Positions 1 to 7,553 of a stretch of 33,410 nucleotides of DNA are shown one piece after another; the first letter of the stretch is position 1; every line of letters begins with the position of its first letter. The stretch spans positions 285 to 33,694 of the forward strand of contig JAUNUF010000020.1 in assembly GCA_030538315.1 (NCBI GenBank). Direction: 5' to 3'. The DNA is from Propionibacteriaceae bacterium (GTDB lineage Bacteria > Actinomycetota > Actinomycetes > Propionibacteriales > Propionibacteriaceae). Below the pieces are notes generated by a model. The model did no database searches and was not told the DNA's origin. It saw nothing but the letters and a program-made list of their open reading frames with translations. The translations under genes and the position numbers were made by a program.

Positions 1-47
1 CGATGCTGAGGCGTGAAATCACCGTTGACCCCATCCAAGTGCTCAAC
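1..47 (-). repeat. Left copy of an imperfect 47-bp repeat flanking the DUF559 gene
   Basis: Read on the minus strand this begins GTTGAGCACTTGGAT and aligns without gaps to 1027-1073 over 47 bases, with 37 identities by my count. The first 15 bases and the block GGTCAACGG are identical. It runs to the edge of the window, so the full copy probably extends further left. No gene overlaps it; the DUF559 gene stops at position 65. The nature of the repeat is unknown; a palindromic intergenic repeat or the end of a mobile cassette both fit. Confidence 0.7.
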
Positions 48-64
48 GTGCGGAGGACGGAGGC

Positions 65-928
65 TCAGTGTTCTGGGTTCAGAAGCCGTCGTCGTTCCGC
101 AAGGATGCGAGGCAGAGCCTTGAGTGAATCGAGTGTCTGGTCGGTGAAGCGCAGCGGCAGCCAACCGATGCTGGCGAGGTCTACGTCACGCTTCCGGTCC
201 GCGTGGAACGAATCCCTTCCTCCGTGGAACTGGAAGCCATCGAACTCGACGGCAACCTTCTCTCTCTTGAAAGCAGCATCGAGGTAGTACACCGAGCCGT
301 TGACGTTGACTCGGTAGTTTGCAATCCAATCCGTCAGACCAATGTCCCTCAGCGACAGATGCCCTCGAGTCTCCAGGTGCGACCAGGGAGCGGCCCGACA
401 CGCCTTCAGAATCTCCTTTCGACGGGCGTTGCCTCGCCTACGGGGAGTGTCACGTAGCGCCCGCTCCAACGCGCCGATCGTCACCTTCCGTCGCCGAAGC
501 GCCTCGTAGACCACGTCGTCGTCGAGTTCTGGGATCAGGTCGAGGACGCTCAACTCGGGAATCGTCACCGATGCACCCAGGACCTTGGTGGTGAGGTGCT
601 TGGCTACGAGGCGTTGCTCAACACTTACGCCGTAGCCGGGGTTGATGTCTCGCGGACAGGCGAGCTCCCAGACGTCAGGGAGTTCGAGGTCATCCCACCA
701 AGTCAGGGCCGCCGCAGCCTTCCTGGTCACCACCAGATCCGGGCCGTAGAGCCCGATGGCTTTCAGCCTGCCTTCGACTGAAGCTGCAACCTCCGGCAGG
801 CCGTAAACGCCCGGAAGAATGCGGGTCACTTGCCCCCGGAACGCTCGAGAGTTCAGGGACCTGGCGGTTTCCGGGGCGAGGCGTGCGCTCATCACGCCTT
901 CGGGCAAGTAGTCGGCCAAGCTGCTCAT
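65..928 (-). CDS. AbiEi-antitoxin-like / DUF559 endonuclease-domain protein
   Basis: About 287 aa. The N-terminal part has a winged-helix-like region with a short RGQVTRILPGVYGL segment, as in AbiEi-type antitoxin domains. The C-terminal ~90 residues resemble the DUF559/Vsr-like PD-(D/E)XK fold: YYLDAAF (D217), then KVAVEFDGFQFHGG (E228, D230), H242 and D244, and finally GWLPLRFT. Many actinomycetes carry several such genes, and their function is mostly unproven; a nuclease in defence or DNA processing is the usual guess. I chose the ATG at 928 (MSSLADYLPEG) because the 24 residues upstream look non-protein-like; no good Shine-Dalgarno is visible. The gene stands alone between two copies of an imperfect repeat, and by eye it is less GC-rich than the neighbouring metabolic genes, so transfer is plausible. 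No partner toxin or methylase is adjacent. The domain call is fairly sure; the function is not. Confidence 0.8.
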   Translation of the reverse strand: MSSLADYLPEGVMSARLAPETARSLNSRAFRGQVTRILPGVYGLPEVAASVEGRLKAIGLYGPDLVVTRKAAAALTWWDDLELPDVWELACPRDINPGYGVSVEQRLVAKHLTTKVLGASVTIPELSVLDLIPELDDDVVYEALRRRKVTIGALERALRDTPRRRGNARRKEILKACRAAPWSHLETRGHLSLRDIGLTDWIANYRVNVNGSVYYLDAAFKREKVAVEFDGFQFHGGRDSFHADRKRDVDLASIGWLPLRFTDQTLDSLKALPRILAERRRLLNPEH

Positions 929-991
929 GCCCCGAGTCTGACGGCAAGACCCGGACAACAGAAGGGCCGGTTCTTGGCCTGTGGATAACTC

Positions 992-1073
992 GTTGAGCAC
1001 TTCCGTCTACTCGACGCACGACACGCCGATGTCGAGCGCGGAAAACGCCGTTGACCAGATCCAAGTGCTCAAC
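992..1073. repeat. 82-bp interrupted inverted repeat; right half is the second copy of the 47-bp repeat
   Basis: The outer arms GTTGAGCACTT (992-1002) and AAGTGCTCAAC (1063-1073) are a perfect 11-bp inverted repeat, and similarity extends to about 25 bases per arm (19 identities). Inside is a second small hairpin, CGACA (1019-1023) with TGTCG (1030-1034), extended by CGC/GCG (1015-1017 with 1036-1038). Bases 1027-1073 align to window positions 1-47. The element fills much of the intergenic space between the DUF559 gene and the CPBP protease gene (929-1123). It could fold as RNA or a DNA cruciform. I do not recognise the family. Confidence 0.7.
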
Positions 1074-1103
1074 TGAGGGTGGGCAGAGAAGTCAAGAGTG
1101 ACG

Positions 1104-1127
1104 GTGAGCCGAGCGGTCGAGGCTCAC
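1104..1127 (-). terminator. Possible terminator of the cimA-FAH-CPBP operon
   Basis: GTGAGCC (1104-1110) and GGCTCAC (1121-1127) form a perfect 7-bp stem with a 10-nt loop. The stem includes the stop codon of the CPBP gene. On the minus strand it is followed by a moderately T/C-rich stretch (CTCTTGACTTCTCT), not a clean U-tract, so termination is plausible but unproven. Confidence 0.4.
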
Positions 1128-2059
1128 GGGGTGGTGGTGGCGAGGTTCATCTTCCGGGCCAACCACCAACACGCAAGACCGATCAGGACGAACGCCAGGA
1201 TGTTCCAACCAGCCTCGGCCCAGCTGATGGCGGTGACGCCCCGCAGCCCCTCCACGGTGACCGAGAAGAGGGCATACACGTAGCTCAGGATGTTGTTGAC
1301 GATGTGCGCACCGATCGCCGCTTCGAGGCCCCCCGTGACGACGACGAGCGCGCCGGCCACCAACCCGAACACCAGGCGGTGAGCAAACAGCGCCGGGTTC
1401 TGCACGCCGTGCATCAGCGCGAACAACAGTGCCGAACCCACCACGCCGAGCCATGCCCGGCCCGTCGCCGAACCGATTGCCTGCAGCAGGAAGCCCCGGA
1501 AGAAGAACTCCTCAGCCGCGGCCTGCAGCGGTGAGGACAGCAGGATCAGCACCAGGAAACCCACCCAGCCAGGCTGCCCGTCGGTCCACGCCGGCATCGT
1601 ACCGAGGCCCCACTGCGCCCACATGACCGCGTTGAACAGCACGGCGGCCACCACGACCGTCATGAGCAAGTAGCGCCACCGCATCCCGGGCTGCACGGAC
1701 GGCAGCCACCGCGGTTTCAGCCCGTGCACATACCTGGTCAACAGCAGCGAGACGGGGATCATCAGGGCCAACGCCAGGTGGCCGGCCACGGGGCCGTCTG
1801 GCGAACGGTAGGCGCGGGCATCAGCAAGATAGGCCTGCCAGTCTCCACCGCCGCGAAGCATGTAGCCGAGCCCGAGAAACGCTTGGTTCGCCAGCGGCAC
1901 GATGATTGCGTACGCGGCGAAACCCAGCATCACGCCGAACACCACCGTCATGACGAGGAACGGCGACTTCGGCACCACCAGCGGGTAGTTCACGCCCGAC
2001 GGCGGGTCCACCGGATCGCCCCGGTGCAACAAGGCGACCGGCGTGGGCTGAGCACTCAC
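1124..2059 (-). CDS. CPBP-family intramembrane metalloprotease
   Basis: 311 aa with about seven hydrophobic segments. It carries the hallmarks of the CPBP/Rce1-like (Abi) family: EExxxR at residues 183-188 (EEFFFR), the second motif with H217 (LLFALMHG) and HxxxN at 252-256 (AHIVNN). In this family these residues form a metal-dependent active site inside the membrane. Substrates of bacterial members are mostly unknown; some give bacteriocin immunity or process peptides. The start is GTG at 2059, which overlaps the stop of the upstream FAH gene in a GTGA tetranucleotide, so the two are translationally coupled. Nothing nearby suggests a bacteriocin. The family call is firm; the substrate is not predictable. 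Confidence 0.9.
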   Translation of the reverse strand: MSAQPTPVALLHRGDPVDPPSGVNYPLVVPKSPFLVMTVVFGVMLGFAAYAIIVPLANQAFLGLGYMLRGGGDWQAYLADARAYRSPDGPVAGHLALALMIPVSLLLTRYVHGLKPRWLPSVQPGMRWRYLLMTVVVAAVLFNAVMWAQWGLGTMPAWTDGQPGWVGFLVLILLSSPLQAAAEEFFFRGFLLQAIGSATGRAWLGVVGSALLFALMHGVQNPALFAHRLVFGLVAGALVVVTGGLEAAIGAHIVNNILSYVYALFSVTVEGLRGVTAISWAEAGWNILAFVLIGLACWWLARKMNLATTTP

Positions 2060-2859
2060 GCGTCAGCGACGGGGTTGCTGAGGGTACCCAGCCCGTCGAT
2101 GGTGACGTGCACCTCATCGCCCGGCTGCATCTCCCCCACCCCGGCTGGCGTGCCCGTCAGCACGAGATCACCCGGCAGCAGCGTGATGGACTGCGAGATG
2201 TAGCTGATCAGCTCCGCGATGCCGCGCACCATCTGCGACGTGGCGCCGCTCTGCTTGACCTCGTCGCCAAGCCTGGTCTCGATGGAAAGATGCTCCGCCT
2301 CCTCAATAGTGAGGTGCGTGTTCATCCATGGGCCAAGCGGCAGGAAGGTGTCGGAGCCCTTGGCGCGGGTCCACTGGCCGTCCGTGGCCTGCCAGTCACG
2401 CGCGGTCACGTCGTTGGCGATGGTGTAGCCGAAGATGACCTCTGGCACGCGCTCCACCGGAACCTGCTTGCAGATGCGGCCGATCACGACGGCGAGCTCA
2501 CCCTCGAAGTGCAACGATTCGCAGCCCTCGGGGCGGATGATCGTCTCGTTCGGGCCGATGACCGAGGTGTTGGGCTTGAAGAACAGCAGCGGCGCCGCCG
2601 GCACCTCACCGCCCATCTCCTTGGCGTGGCCCGCGTAGTTCTTGCCGACGGCGACCACCTTGGAGCGCGGGATCACCGGCGAGAGCAAGCGCACGTCGTC
2701 CAACTCGTGGCGCTCGCCGGTGTAGTTGACGGGCACGCCAGCGAGCGGGTCTCCCGTCAGGGTGGCAATGGTATCTGGGTGATCACCCCCGTCGACGGCG
2801 AGTTCGATGATCCCGTATGCGGGGTCCTGTCCGGCCTTGGCGAAACGTGCGATGCGCAT
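2056..2859 (-). CDS. Fumarylacetoacetate hydrolase (FAH) family protein
   Basis: About 267 aa. It has the FAH fold seen in fumarylpyruvate hydrolases, 2-hydroxyhepta-2,4-diene-1,7-dioate isomerases and oxaloacetate decarboxylases. Visible marks are VGKNYAGHAKEMG, the metal-site segment HFEGELAVVIG, GYTIANDVTARDWQ, KGSDTFLPLGPW and the C-terminal LTGTPAGVGEMQPGD. The precise substrate cannot be read from the sequence, and no aromatic catabolic genes are nearby. It lies between cimA and the CPBP protease on the same strand: cimA stops only about 10 bases upstream, and the CPBP start overlaps its stop. I take ATG at 2859; a TTG six bases further up (2865) is in frame and possible. Confidence 0.9.
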   Translation of the reverse strand: MRIARFAKAGQDPAYGIIELAVDGGDHPDTIATLTGDPLAGVPVNYTGERHELDDVRLLSPVIPRSKVVAVGKNYAGHAKEMGGEVPAAPLLFFKPNTSVIGPNETIIRPEGCESLHFEGELAVVIGRICKQVPVERVPEVIFGYTIANDVTARDWQATDGQWTRAKGSDTFLPLGPWMNTHLTIEEAEHLSIETRLGDEVKQSGATSQMVRGIAELISYISQSITLLPGDLVLTGTPAGVGEMQPGDEVHVTIDGLGTLSNPVADA

Positions 2860-2868
2860 GGGCAAAGC

Positions 2869-4446
2869 CTAGTGGAGGTACGTCATGACGCCGTAGGCCA
2901 ACGCGTCACGCAGTGCCTCCCACGAGGCCTCGATGACATTGGTGCCCACGCCCACCGTCGTCCAGGAATAGCCGTTGTAGGCGGTGTCGATGAGGGTGCG
3001 CACGGTGGCGTCCGTGCCATGGCCCTCATCGAGGATCCGAACCCGGTAGTCGATCAGCTCAAACTTCCCGACCTCCGGGAAGGCCGCCTGCAGGGCGGAT
3101 CGCAGCGCGTGGTCGAGCGCGTTGACGGGGCCATTGCCCTCGCCCACCACCATGATCCGCTCGTCATTGGCGGTGAGCTTCACCGTCGCCTCGGAGAGGT
3201 CGAGACCATCGCGCTCCTCCGTGAACACCCGCCAGGACTGCACCTGGAACGGCAGTTCCAGGATGCCCAGCTGATCGCGCAGCAGCATCTCGAAGCTGGC
3301 GTCGGCGGATTCGTAGGAGTACCCCTCGGCCTCGCGCTTCTTCACCGTCTCGGTGATGCGAGCGGCCACCTCACGATCGTTCAGATCGAAGCCGAGCTGC
3401 TCGCCCTTGATCTGGATATTGGCCCGCCCGGCCATGTCCGAGACCAGCATGCGCATGTCATTGCCCACCAGCAGCGGGTCGATGTGCTGGTAGAGGTTCT
3501 CGTCGACCTTGATGGCCGACGCGTGCAGCCCCGCCTTGTGGGCGAAGGACGACTGGCCGACGTAGGGCTGACGACCCAGGAGAGGCTGGTGCGCCACGAG
3601 CGCAATCGCGTGCGCCACGCGGGTCAGCTCCGACAGGCGCTCGGGCGGCAGCACCTCCCAGCCGTACTTGAGCTGCAGGTTGGGGATGACGGCGGAGAGA
3701 TCAGCATTGCCGGTGCGCTCGCCGTAGCCGTTGAAGGTGCCCTGGACGTGCATCACGCCGGCCTCGACGGCGGCCATGGTGTTGGCGACCGCACACGCCG
3801 TGTCGTTGTGACAGTGGATGCCAAGGTTGGCACCGGTGGCGGCCGCAGCCTCGACTACCTCGCCCATCCAGCTGGGCAGCATGCCGCCGTTGGTGTCGCA
3901 GAGGATGACCACCTCGGCGCCTGCCTCGTGGGCTGTACGTACCACCTGCAGCGCGTATTCGGGGTTGGCGCGGTATCCGTCGAAGAAGTGCTCGCAGTCG
4001 ACGAAGACGCGCCGGCCCTGGCTGCGGAGGAACTCGACGGTGTCGCGCACCATCTCCAGGTTCTCCTCCAGGGTGGTGCGCAGCGCGCGCTCGACGTGCT
4101 CGTCGTGGGACTTGGCCACGATGCAGATGTACTCGGTGCCGGCATCCACGAGCGCCTTCGTCAGCGCGTCCTCTGCCGCCTTGGCGCCAGCCTTCCGCGT
4201 GGCGCCGAAGGCCACGAGCTTGGAGGTCTGGAGGTTGAGTTCCTTGGCCAGCTGGAAGAACTCGGTGTCGTTGGGGTTGGCGCCCGGCCAGCCGCCCTCA
4301 ATGAAGTGCACACCAAGCTCGTCGAGGTAGCCCGCAATCTTCAGCTTGTCGTTGACGGAAAGATGCAGGCCCTCCTGCTGCGCGCCGTCGCGCAGGGAGG
4401 TGTCGAACACATGAAACTCGGCAGGTTGCACCGGCAGGCTCGGCAT
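2869..4446 (-). CDS. cimA: Citramalate synthase (R-citramalate-forming)
   Basis: 525 aa, the usual length for the family. The N-terminal HMGL/DRE-TIM barrel opens with [13 protein letters not shown], where the metal- and substrate-binding RDG lies, and continues with [15 protein letters not shown], a segment typical of CimA rather than Leu[21 protein letters not shown] carries the HxH metal ligands, and [12 protein letters not shown] is also family-typical. The C-terminal ~150 residues are the LeuA-type regulatory domain ([28 protein letters not shown]), where isoleucine normally binds for feedback control. It condenses acetyl-CoA with pyruvate, the first step of isoleucine synthesis that bypasses threonine deaminase. 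The start is ATG at 4446 with GGAG five bases upstream; an in-frame extension upstream reads like non-coding sequence. It heads an apparent operon with the FAH and CPBP genes and is divergent from leuB. Isopropylmalate synthase is the alternative, less likely. Confidence 0.92.
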   Translation of the reverse strand: MPSLPVQPAEFHVFDTSLRDGAQQEGLHLSVNDKLKIAGYLDELGVHFIEGGWPGANPNDTEFFQLAKELNLQTSKLVAFGATRKAGAKAAEDALTKALVDAGTEYICIVAKSHDEHVERALRTTLEENLEMVRDTVEFLRSQGRRVFVDCEHFFDGYRANPEYALQVVRTAHEAGAEVVILCDTNGGMLPSWMGEVVEAAAATGANLGIHCHNDTACAVANTMAAVEAGVMHVQGTFNGYGERTGNADLSAVIPNLQLKYGWEVLPPERLSELTRVAHAIALVAHQPLLGRQPYVGQSSFAHKAGLHASAIKVDENLYQHIDPLLVGNDMRMLVSDMAGRANIQIKGEQLGFDLNDREVAARITETVKKREAEGYSYESADASFEMLLRDQLGILELPFQVQSWRVFTEERDGLDLSEATVKLTANDERIMVVGEGNGPVNALDHALRSALQAAFPEVGKFELIDYRVRILDEGHGTDATVRTLIDTAYNGYSWTTVGVGTNVIEASWEALRDALAYGVMTYLH

Positions 4447-4582
4447 GGTCACTCCAGTTGGTTGGGAATCTGGTCGAACAATACGCAATGGACCGCGCAA
4501 TCCCTGCGCGCGCCAGAGGGCGGACAGGGCGGCACCTGAGACGCGTCGGGCGGCGCGGCGCGGCTGTCGTAGGGTTTCCGCC
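4447..4582. promoter_or_regulatory. Divergent promoter region of cimA and leuB, with a leaderless leuB -10 box
   Basis: For leuB, TAGGGT at 4570-4575 is followed by exactly 7 nt and then the ATG at 4583, with no Shine-Dalgarno: the layout of a leaderless mRNA. For cimA on the minus strand, TATTGT (4483-4478) is a candidate -10 box giving a leader of about 27 nt that includes GGAG before the start. I see no riboswitch or attenuator here. Confidence 0.55.
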
Positions 4583-5632
4583 ATGACTTCAGCGAAGATC
4601 GCCGTGATCGGCGGAGACGGTATCGGCCCCGAGGTGACCGCGGAGGCGCTCAAGGCGCTGACTGCGGTGGCGGGAGCCGACGCATTCGAGTTCGTCGATT
4701 ACGACCTTGGCGCAGAGCGCTGGCAGCGCACCGGCGAGGTACTGCCTGATTCGGTTCTGGAGGAGCTCAAGGGCGTCGACGCCATCGTGCTTGGCGCCGT
4801 CGGCGCTGCCCCCGGCTCCAAGGCGATCCCGAGCGGCCTGCTCGAGCGTGGCCTGCTGCTGAAGCTCCGCTTCGCGTTCGACCACGCCGTCAACCTGCGC
4901 CCATCGAAGCTCTACCCGGGCGTCCCCACTCCCCTGGCTCCCGCCGTCGTCGAGGGCAAGGAGGTCGACTTCATCGTCGTCCGCGAGGGCACCGAGGGCC
5001 TCTACTGTGGCAATGGCGGGCGCGTGCGCACCGGCACCCCGCAGGAGATCGCCACCGAGGTTTCGGTCAACACCGCCTACGGCGTGGAGCGCGTGGTGCG
5101 CGACGCCTACCTGCGCGCCCAGAAGCGCCGCGGCAAGCTCACCCTCCTGCACAAGCACAACGTGCTCGTCAACGCCGGCGGCCTCTGGAACCGCGTCTTC
5201 ACCGAGATCGGCGCAGAGTTCCCGGATGTGGAGACCAACTACCTGCACATCGACGCCGCGATGATCGCGCTGGTCGTCGACCCCTCGCAGTTCGACGTCG
5301 TGGTCACCGACAACCTGTTCGGCGACATCGTCACCGATCTGGCCGCAGCCGTCACCGGCGGCATCGGCTTGGCGGCCTCGGCCAACATCAACCCCACGGG
5401 CGAGTTTCCCTCGATGTTCGAGCCCGTGCACGGCTCGGCTCCCGACATCGCGGGCAAGGGCATCGCAGATCCCACCGCGGCCATCTCGTCGATGGCACTG
5501 CTGCTCGACCACCTGGGCAAGCCTGAGCTGGCCAAGAAGATCGACGACGCGGTCACCGCGGACATCGCAGAGCGCGGTGGCGAGCGTCTCCTGACGACTC
5601 AGATCGGCGACCGCATCGCGGCGCGCCTCTGA
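4583..5632 (+). CDS. leuB: 3-isopropylmalate dehydrogenase
   Basis: 349 aa cytosolic enzyme of leucine synthesis that oxidises and decarboxylates 3-isopropylmalate with NAD. If CimA feeds this pathway it may also act on the methylmalate analogue. Seen: [13 protein letters not shown] at the N-terminus, [17 protein letters not shown], the substrate-loop [23 protein letters not shown], the metal-site [16 protein letters not shown] and the nucleotide-site [18 protein letters not shown]. The length and the [13 protein letters not shown] segment match the actinobacterial LeuB subgroup. The start at 4583 is supported by the -10 box seven bases upstream. The gene converges on mgtE: a 6-bp inverted repeat, TCTGAG and CTCAGA (5628-5643), spans both stop codons. 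Confidence 0.95.
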   Translation: MTSAKIAVIGGDGIGPEVTAEALKALTAVAGADAFEFVDYDLGAERWQRTGEVLPDSVLEELKGVDAIVLGAVGAAPGSKAIPSGLLERGLLLKLRFAFDHAVNLRPSKLYPGVPTPLAPAVVEGKEVDFIVVREGTEGLYCGNGGRVRTGTPQEIATEVSVNTAYGVERVVRDAYLRAQKRRGKLTLLHKHNVLVNAGGLWNRVFTEIGAEFPDVETNYLHIDAAMIALVVDPSQFDVVVTDNLFGDIVTDLAAAVTGGIGLAASANINPTGEFPSMFEPVHGSAPDIAGKGIADPTAAISSMALLLDHLGKPELAKKIDDAVTADIAERGGERLLTTQIGDRIAARL

Positions 5633-5638
5633 GAAGGC

Positions 5639-7000
5639 TCAGACGCCGAGCACCAGCTTGGCGATGAGGAAGTAGATCACCAGGCCCGTGGCGTCGACGA
5701 GCGTCGTGACCAGCGGCGCCGACACCACGGCCGGGTCGATCCCCACCCTGCGTGCCAGCAGCGGCATGGCGCCGCCGATGGTCGCGGCCCAGGCGCAGAT
5801 CAGCACCAACGACAGCGCCACCACCAGTGCGATCCCTGGCCCGACGAACAGCGTTCCCACGGCCAAGCCAAGGACCGCGAGCATGCCGCCCAGCAGCAGG
5901 CCGACGCGCAGCTCGCGCCACACCACGCGGGGCAGGTCGGAGAAGCGCAGCTCACCGATCGCTTGGGCGCGCACGGACGCCGTGGCTGCCTGCGCCCCAG
6001 CATTGCCACCGGCGCCGATGAGCATCGGGATGAACAGCGCGAGTTGCGCCACCTGCATGAGGGTCGCCTCGAAGGCCTGCGTCACCGACACCGTCAGCGT
6101 GGCCGCCACCAGCAGCAGCGAGAGCCACAGCGCCCGGTAGCGAGCCAGCCGCAGCACGCCCACGGCCATGTAGTGGCCCGCCCACGGCGTGGAGCCCGCC
6201 TGCAGCGCCGTGTCCTCGGTGTCGGCTTCCTCGATGACCTCGATGGCGTCGTCGATGGAAAGCAACCCGACGAGGCGCTCCTCGCTGTCCACCACCAGCA
6301 TGTTGTGGGCGTTCGTCTCGCGCATGAGGCGTGAGGCCTCTTCTGCGGAATCGGTGGCCTTGGCGATCACCGCATCGGGGTCGAGGATGTCCTTGATGAG
6401 GGTGTCGGGATCTGCCACGACGATGGCGCTCAACTCAACGACGCCCAGCAGATGCCGCTGGGAGTCCACTGCGGCCATCGTGTAGAGGCTCTCCGCCTGC
6501 CGCCCCTTCTGGCGGATCACGTGCAGCGCCTCGGCGGCGGTGGACCACGCGGGAACCGCGAGCACCTCGGGCGTCATGACGCGGCCTACGGAGCCGCGCG
6601 GATAGCCCAGGAGGGTCGCTGTCATGGCGCGCTCTGCCGGGCTCAATCCAGCGAGCACCCGCTTGACGACCTTGGCGGGGGCCTCCTGCAGCATCCGCGC
6701 ACGATCGTCGGGGTCCATCGCCTCGACCAGTTCCTGGAACGGCTCGTCGCGCAGGGATTCGAGCAGGCGCTGCTGGTCGAAGGCGTCGAGTTCCTCGAAC
6801 ACCTCGATGCCGGTGTCCTTCTTCAGCAACCGGAAGGCCACCGCCAGCGGTACGTCGTCGAGGCGTCCCAGTTCGTCGCCGATCACGTGATACGGCTGCT
6901 CCGCGAGCAGCACCGCCGCGTCGTCCAGGAGTTGCTCGTCAATCAGCCTCGTGAGGTCCTCCAGTGCCATGCTTGCCACTGTATCCGGCGCCTTCGACAT
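5639..7000 (-). CDS. mgtE: Magnesium channel/transporter MgtE
   Basis: 453 aa, normal for the family. Order: N-terminal superhelical Mg-sensing domain (about residues 10-130), two CBS domains (RVMTPEVLAVPAWSTAAEAL and ILDPDAVIAKATDSAEEASRL), a linker helix, then five membrane segments with the family motif LIGAGGNAGAQ and the pore segment GIDPAVVSAPLVTTLVDATG, whose Asp residues line the ion path. It forms a dimeric inner-membrane Mg2+ channel gated by intracellular Mg2+. Three starts are possible; ATG at 7000 is chosen because GGGAGGT stands about nine bases upstream, while 7039 and 6970 have no such signal. It is divergent from the sigma factor gene (66-bp gap) and convergent with leuB. A second Mg carrier, CorA, is encoded at 24614. 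Confidence 0.95.
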   Translation of the reverse strand: MSKAPDTVASMALEDLTRLIDEQLLDDAAVLLAEQPYHVIGDELGRLDDVPLAVAFRLLKKDTGIEVFEELDAFDQQRLLESLRDEPFQELVEAMDPDDRARMLQEAPAKVVKRVLAGLSPAERAMTATLLGYPRGSVGRVMTPEVLAVPAWSTAAEALHVIRQKGRQAESLYTMAAVDSQRHLLGVVELSAIVVADPDTLIKDILDPDAVIAKATDSAEEASRLMRETNAHNMLVVDSEERLVGLLSIDDAIEVIEEADTEDTALQAGSTPWAGHYMAVGVLRLARYRALWLSLLLVAATLTVSVTQAFEATLMQVAQLALFIPMLIGAGGNAGAQAATASVRAQAIGELRFSDLPRVVWRELRVGLLLGGMLAVLGLAVGTLFVGPGIALVVALSLVLICAWAATIGGAMPLLARRVGIDPAVVSAPLVTTLVDATGLVIYFLIAKLVLGV

Positions 7001-7066
7001 GGGCCTGTTACCTCCCGCCACTCCCACCGCGTCAGTCATAGTGAGACGATCCACGGAGGGAGGGGC

Positions 7067-7540
7067 ATGGCAGAGACGTTCGCCAGCTGGGCCCGCTCTG
7101 CGGCGCCCATGCTGTACCGGCGAGCCCTCCTGCTCACGTCCAACCACCATTCGGCCGAGGACCTGGTCCAGGACACGCTGACGAAGATGTGTCTGGCCTG
7201 GCCAAAGCTCGACGGCGTGGCCAACGTGGACGCTTACGCCACCCGCGCCCTCTACCACCAGTTCGTCTCGCACCGCCGCAGGCGCAGCTCTCAAGAGGTC
7301 GTCACCGACGACCTCCCGGAACTGCTCAATCCCGACGGCGACCCCAGCCTCCATCTGGACCTCACCCGGGCCATCGGCGACCTCAAGCCCGCAGAGCGGG
7401 CGTTGGTCGTGGCGCGATATGTGGAGGACCTCCCCGTGGCTGAGGTCGCCCACCTGATGGGGCGCACCGAGGGCTGGGTCAAGGTGACCTCGTCACGCGC
7501 CATGCGGAAGCTGCGCCTGTCTCCCAGACTGGCCAAGTGA
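7067..7540 (+). CDS. SigE-family ECF RNA polymerase sigma factor
   Basis: 157 aa. Region 2 (about residues 10-80) contains ALLLTSNHHSAEDLVQDTLTKMCLAW, with the helix that binds core polymerase and the -10 element. Region 4 (about 100-155) contains LKPAERALVVARYVEDLPVAEVAHLMGRTEGWVKVTSSRAMRKLR, a helix-turn-helix for the -35 element. The short region 2 with YATRALYHQFVSHRRRR is typical of the actinobacterial SigE subgroup. A strong Shine-Dalgarno (GGAGGGAGGGG) precedes the ATG. A single-pass membrane protein gene follows 13 bases downstream and probably acts as its regulator. I cannot identify the target promoter. Confidence 0.92.
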   Translation: MAETFASWARSAAPMLYRRALLLTSNHHSAEDLVQDTLTKMCLAWPKLDGVANVDAYATRALYHQFVSHRRRRSSQEVVTDDLPELLNPDGDPSLHLDLTRAIGDLKPAERALVVARYVEDLPVAEVAHLMGRTEGWVKVTSSRAMRKLRLSPRLAK

Positions 7541-7553
7541 AAGGTCGAGCCCG

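Noticed and set aside
1016-1028. 13-mer GCACGACACGCCG shared with 12986-12998
   Set aside because: Matches of this length are expected by chance in a 33-kb GC-rich sequence; flanks do not align.
2107-4539. 810-codon open frame opposite cimA and the FAH gene
   Set aside because: It is antisense to two well-recognised genes and its His/Gly/Val/Leu-rich composition is what high-GC codons give on the complementary strand. No domain is recognisable.
5628-5643. Terminator between leuB and mgtE
   Set aside because: A 6-bp stem (TCTGAG/CTCAGA) spans both stop codons but is short and lacks a U-tract; noted in the leuB entry only.
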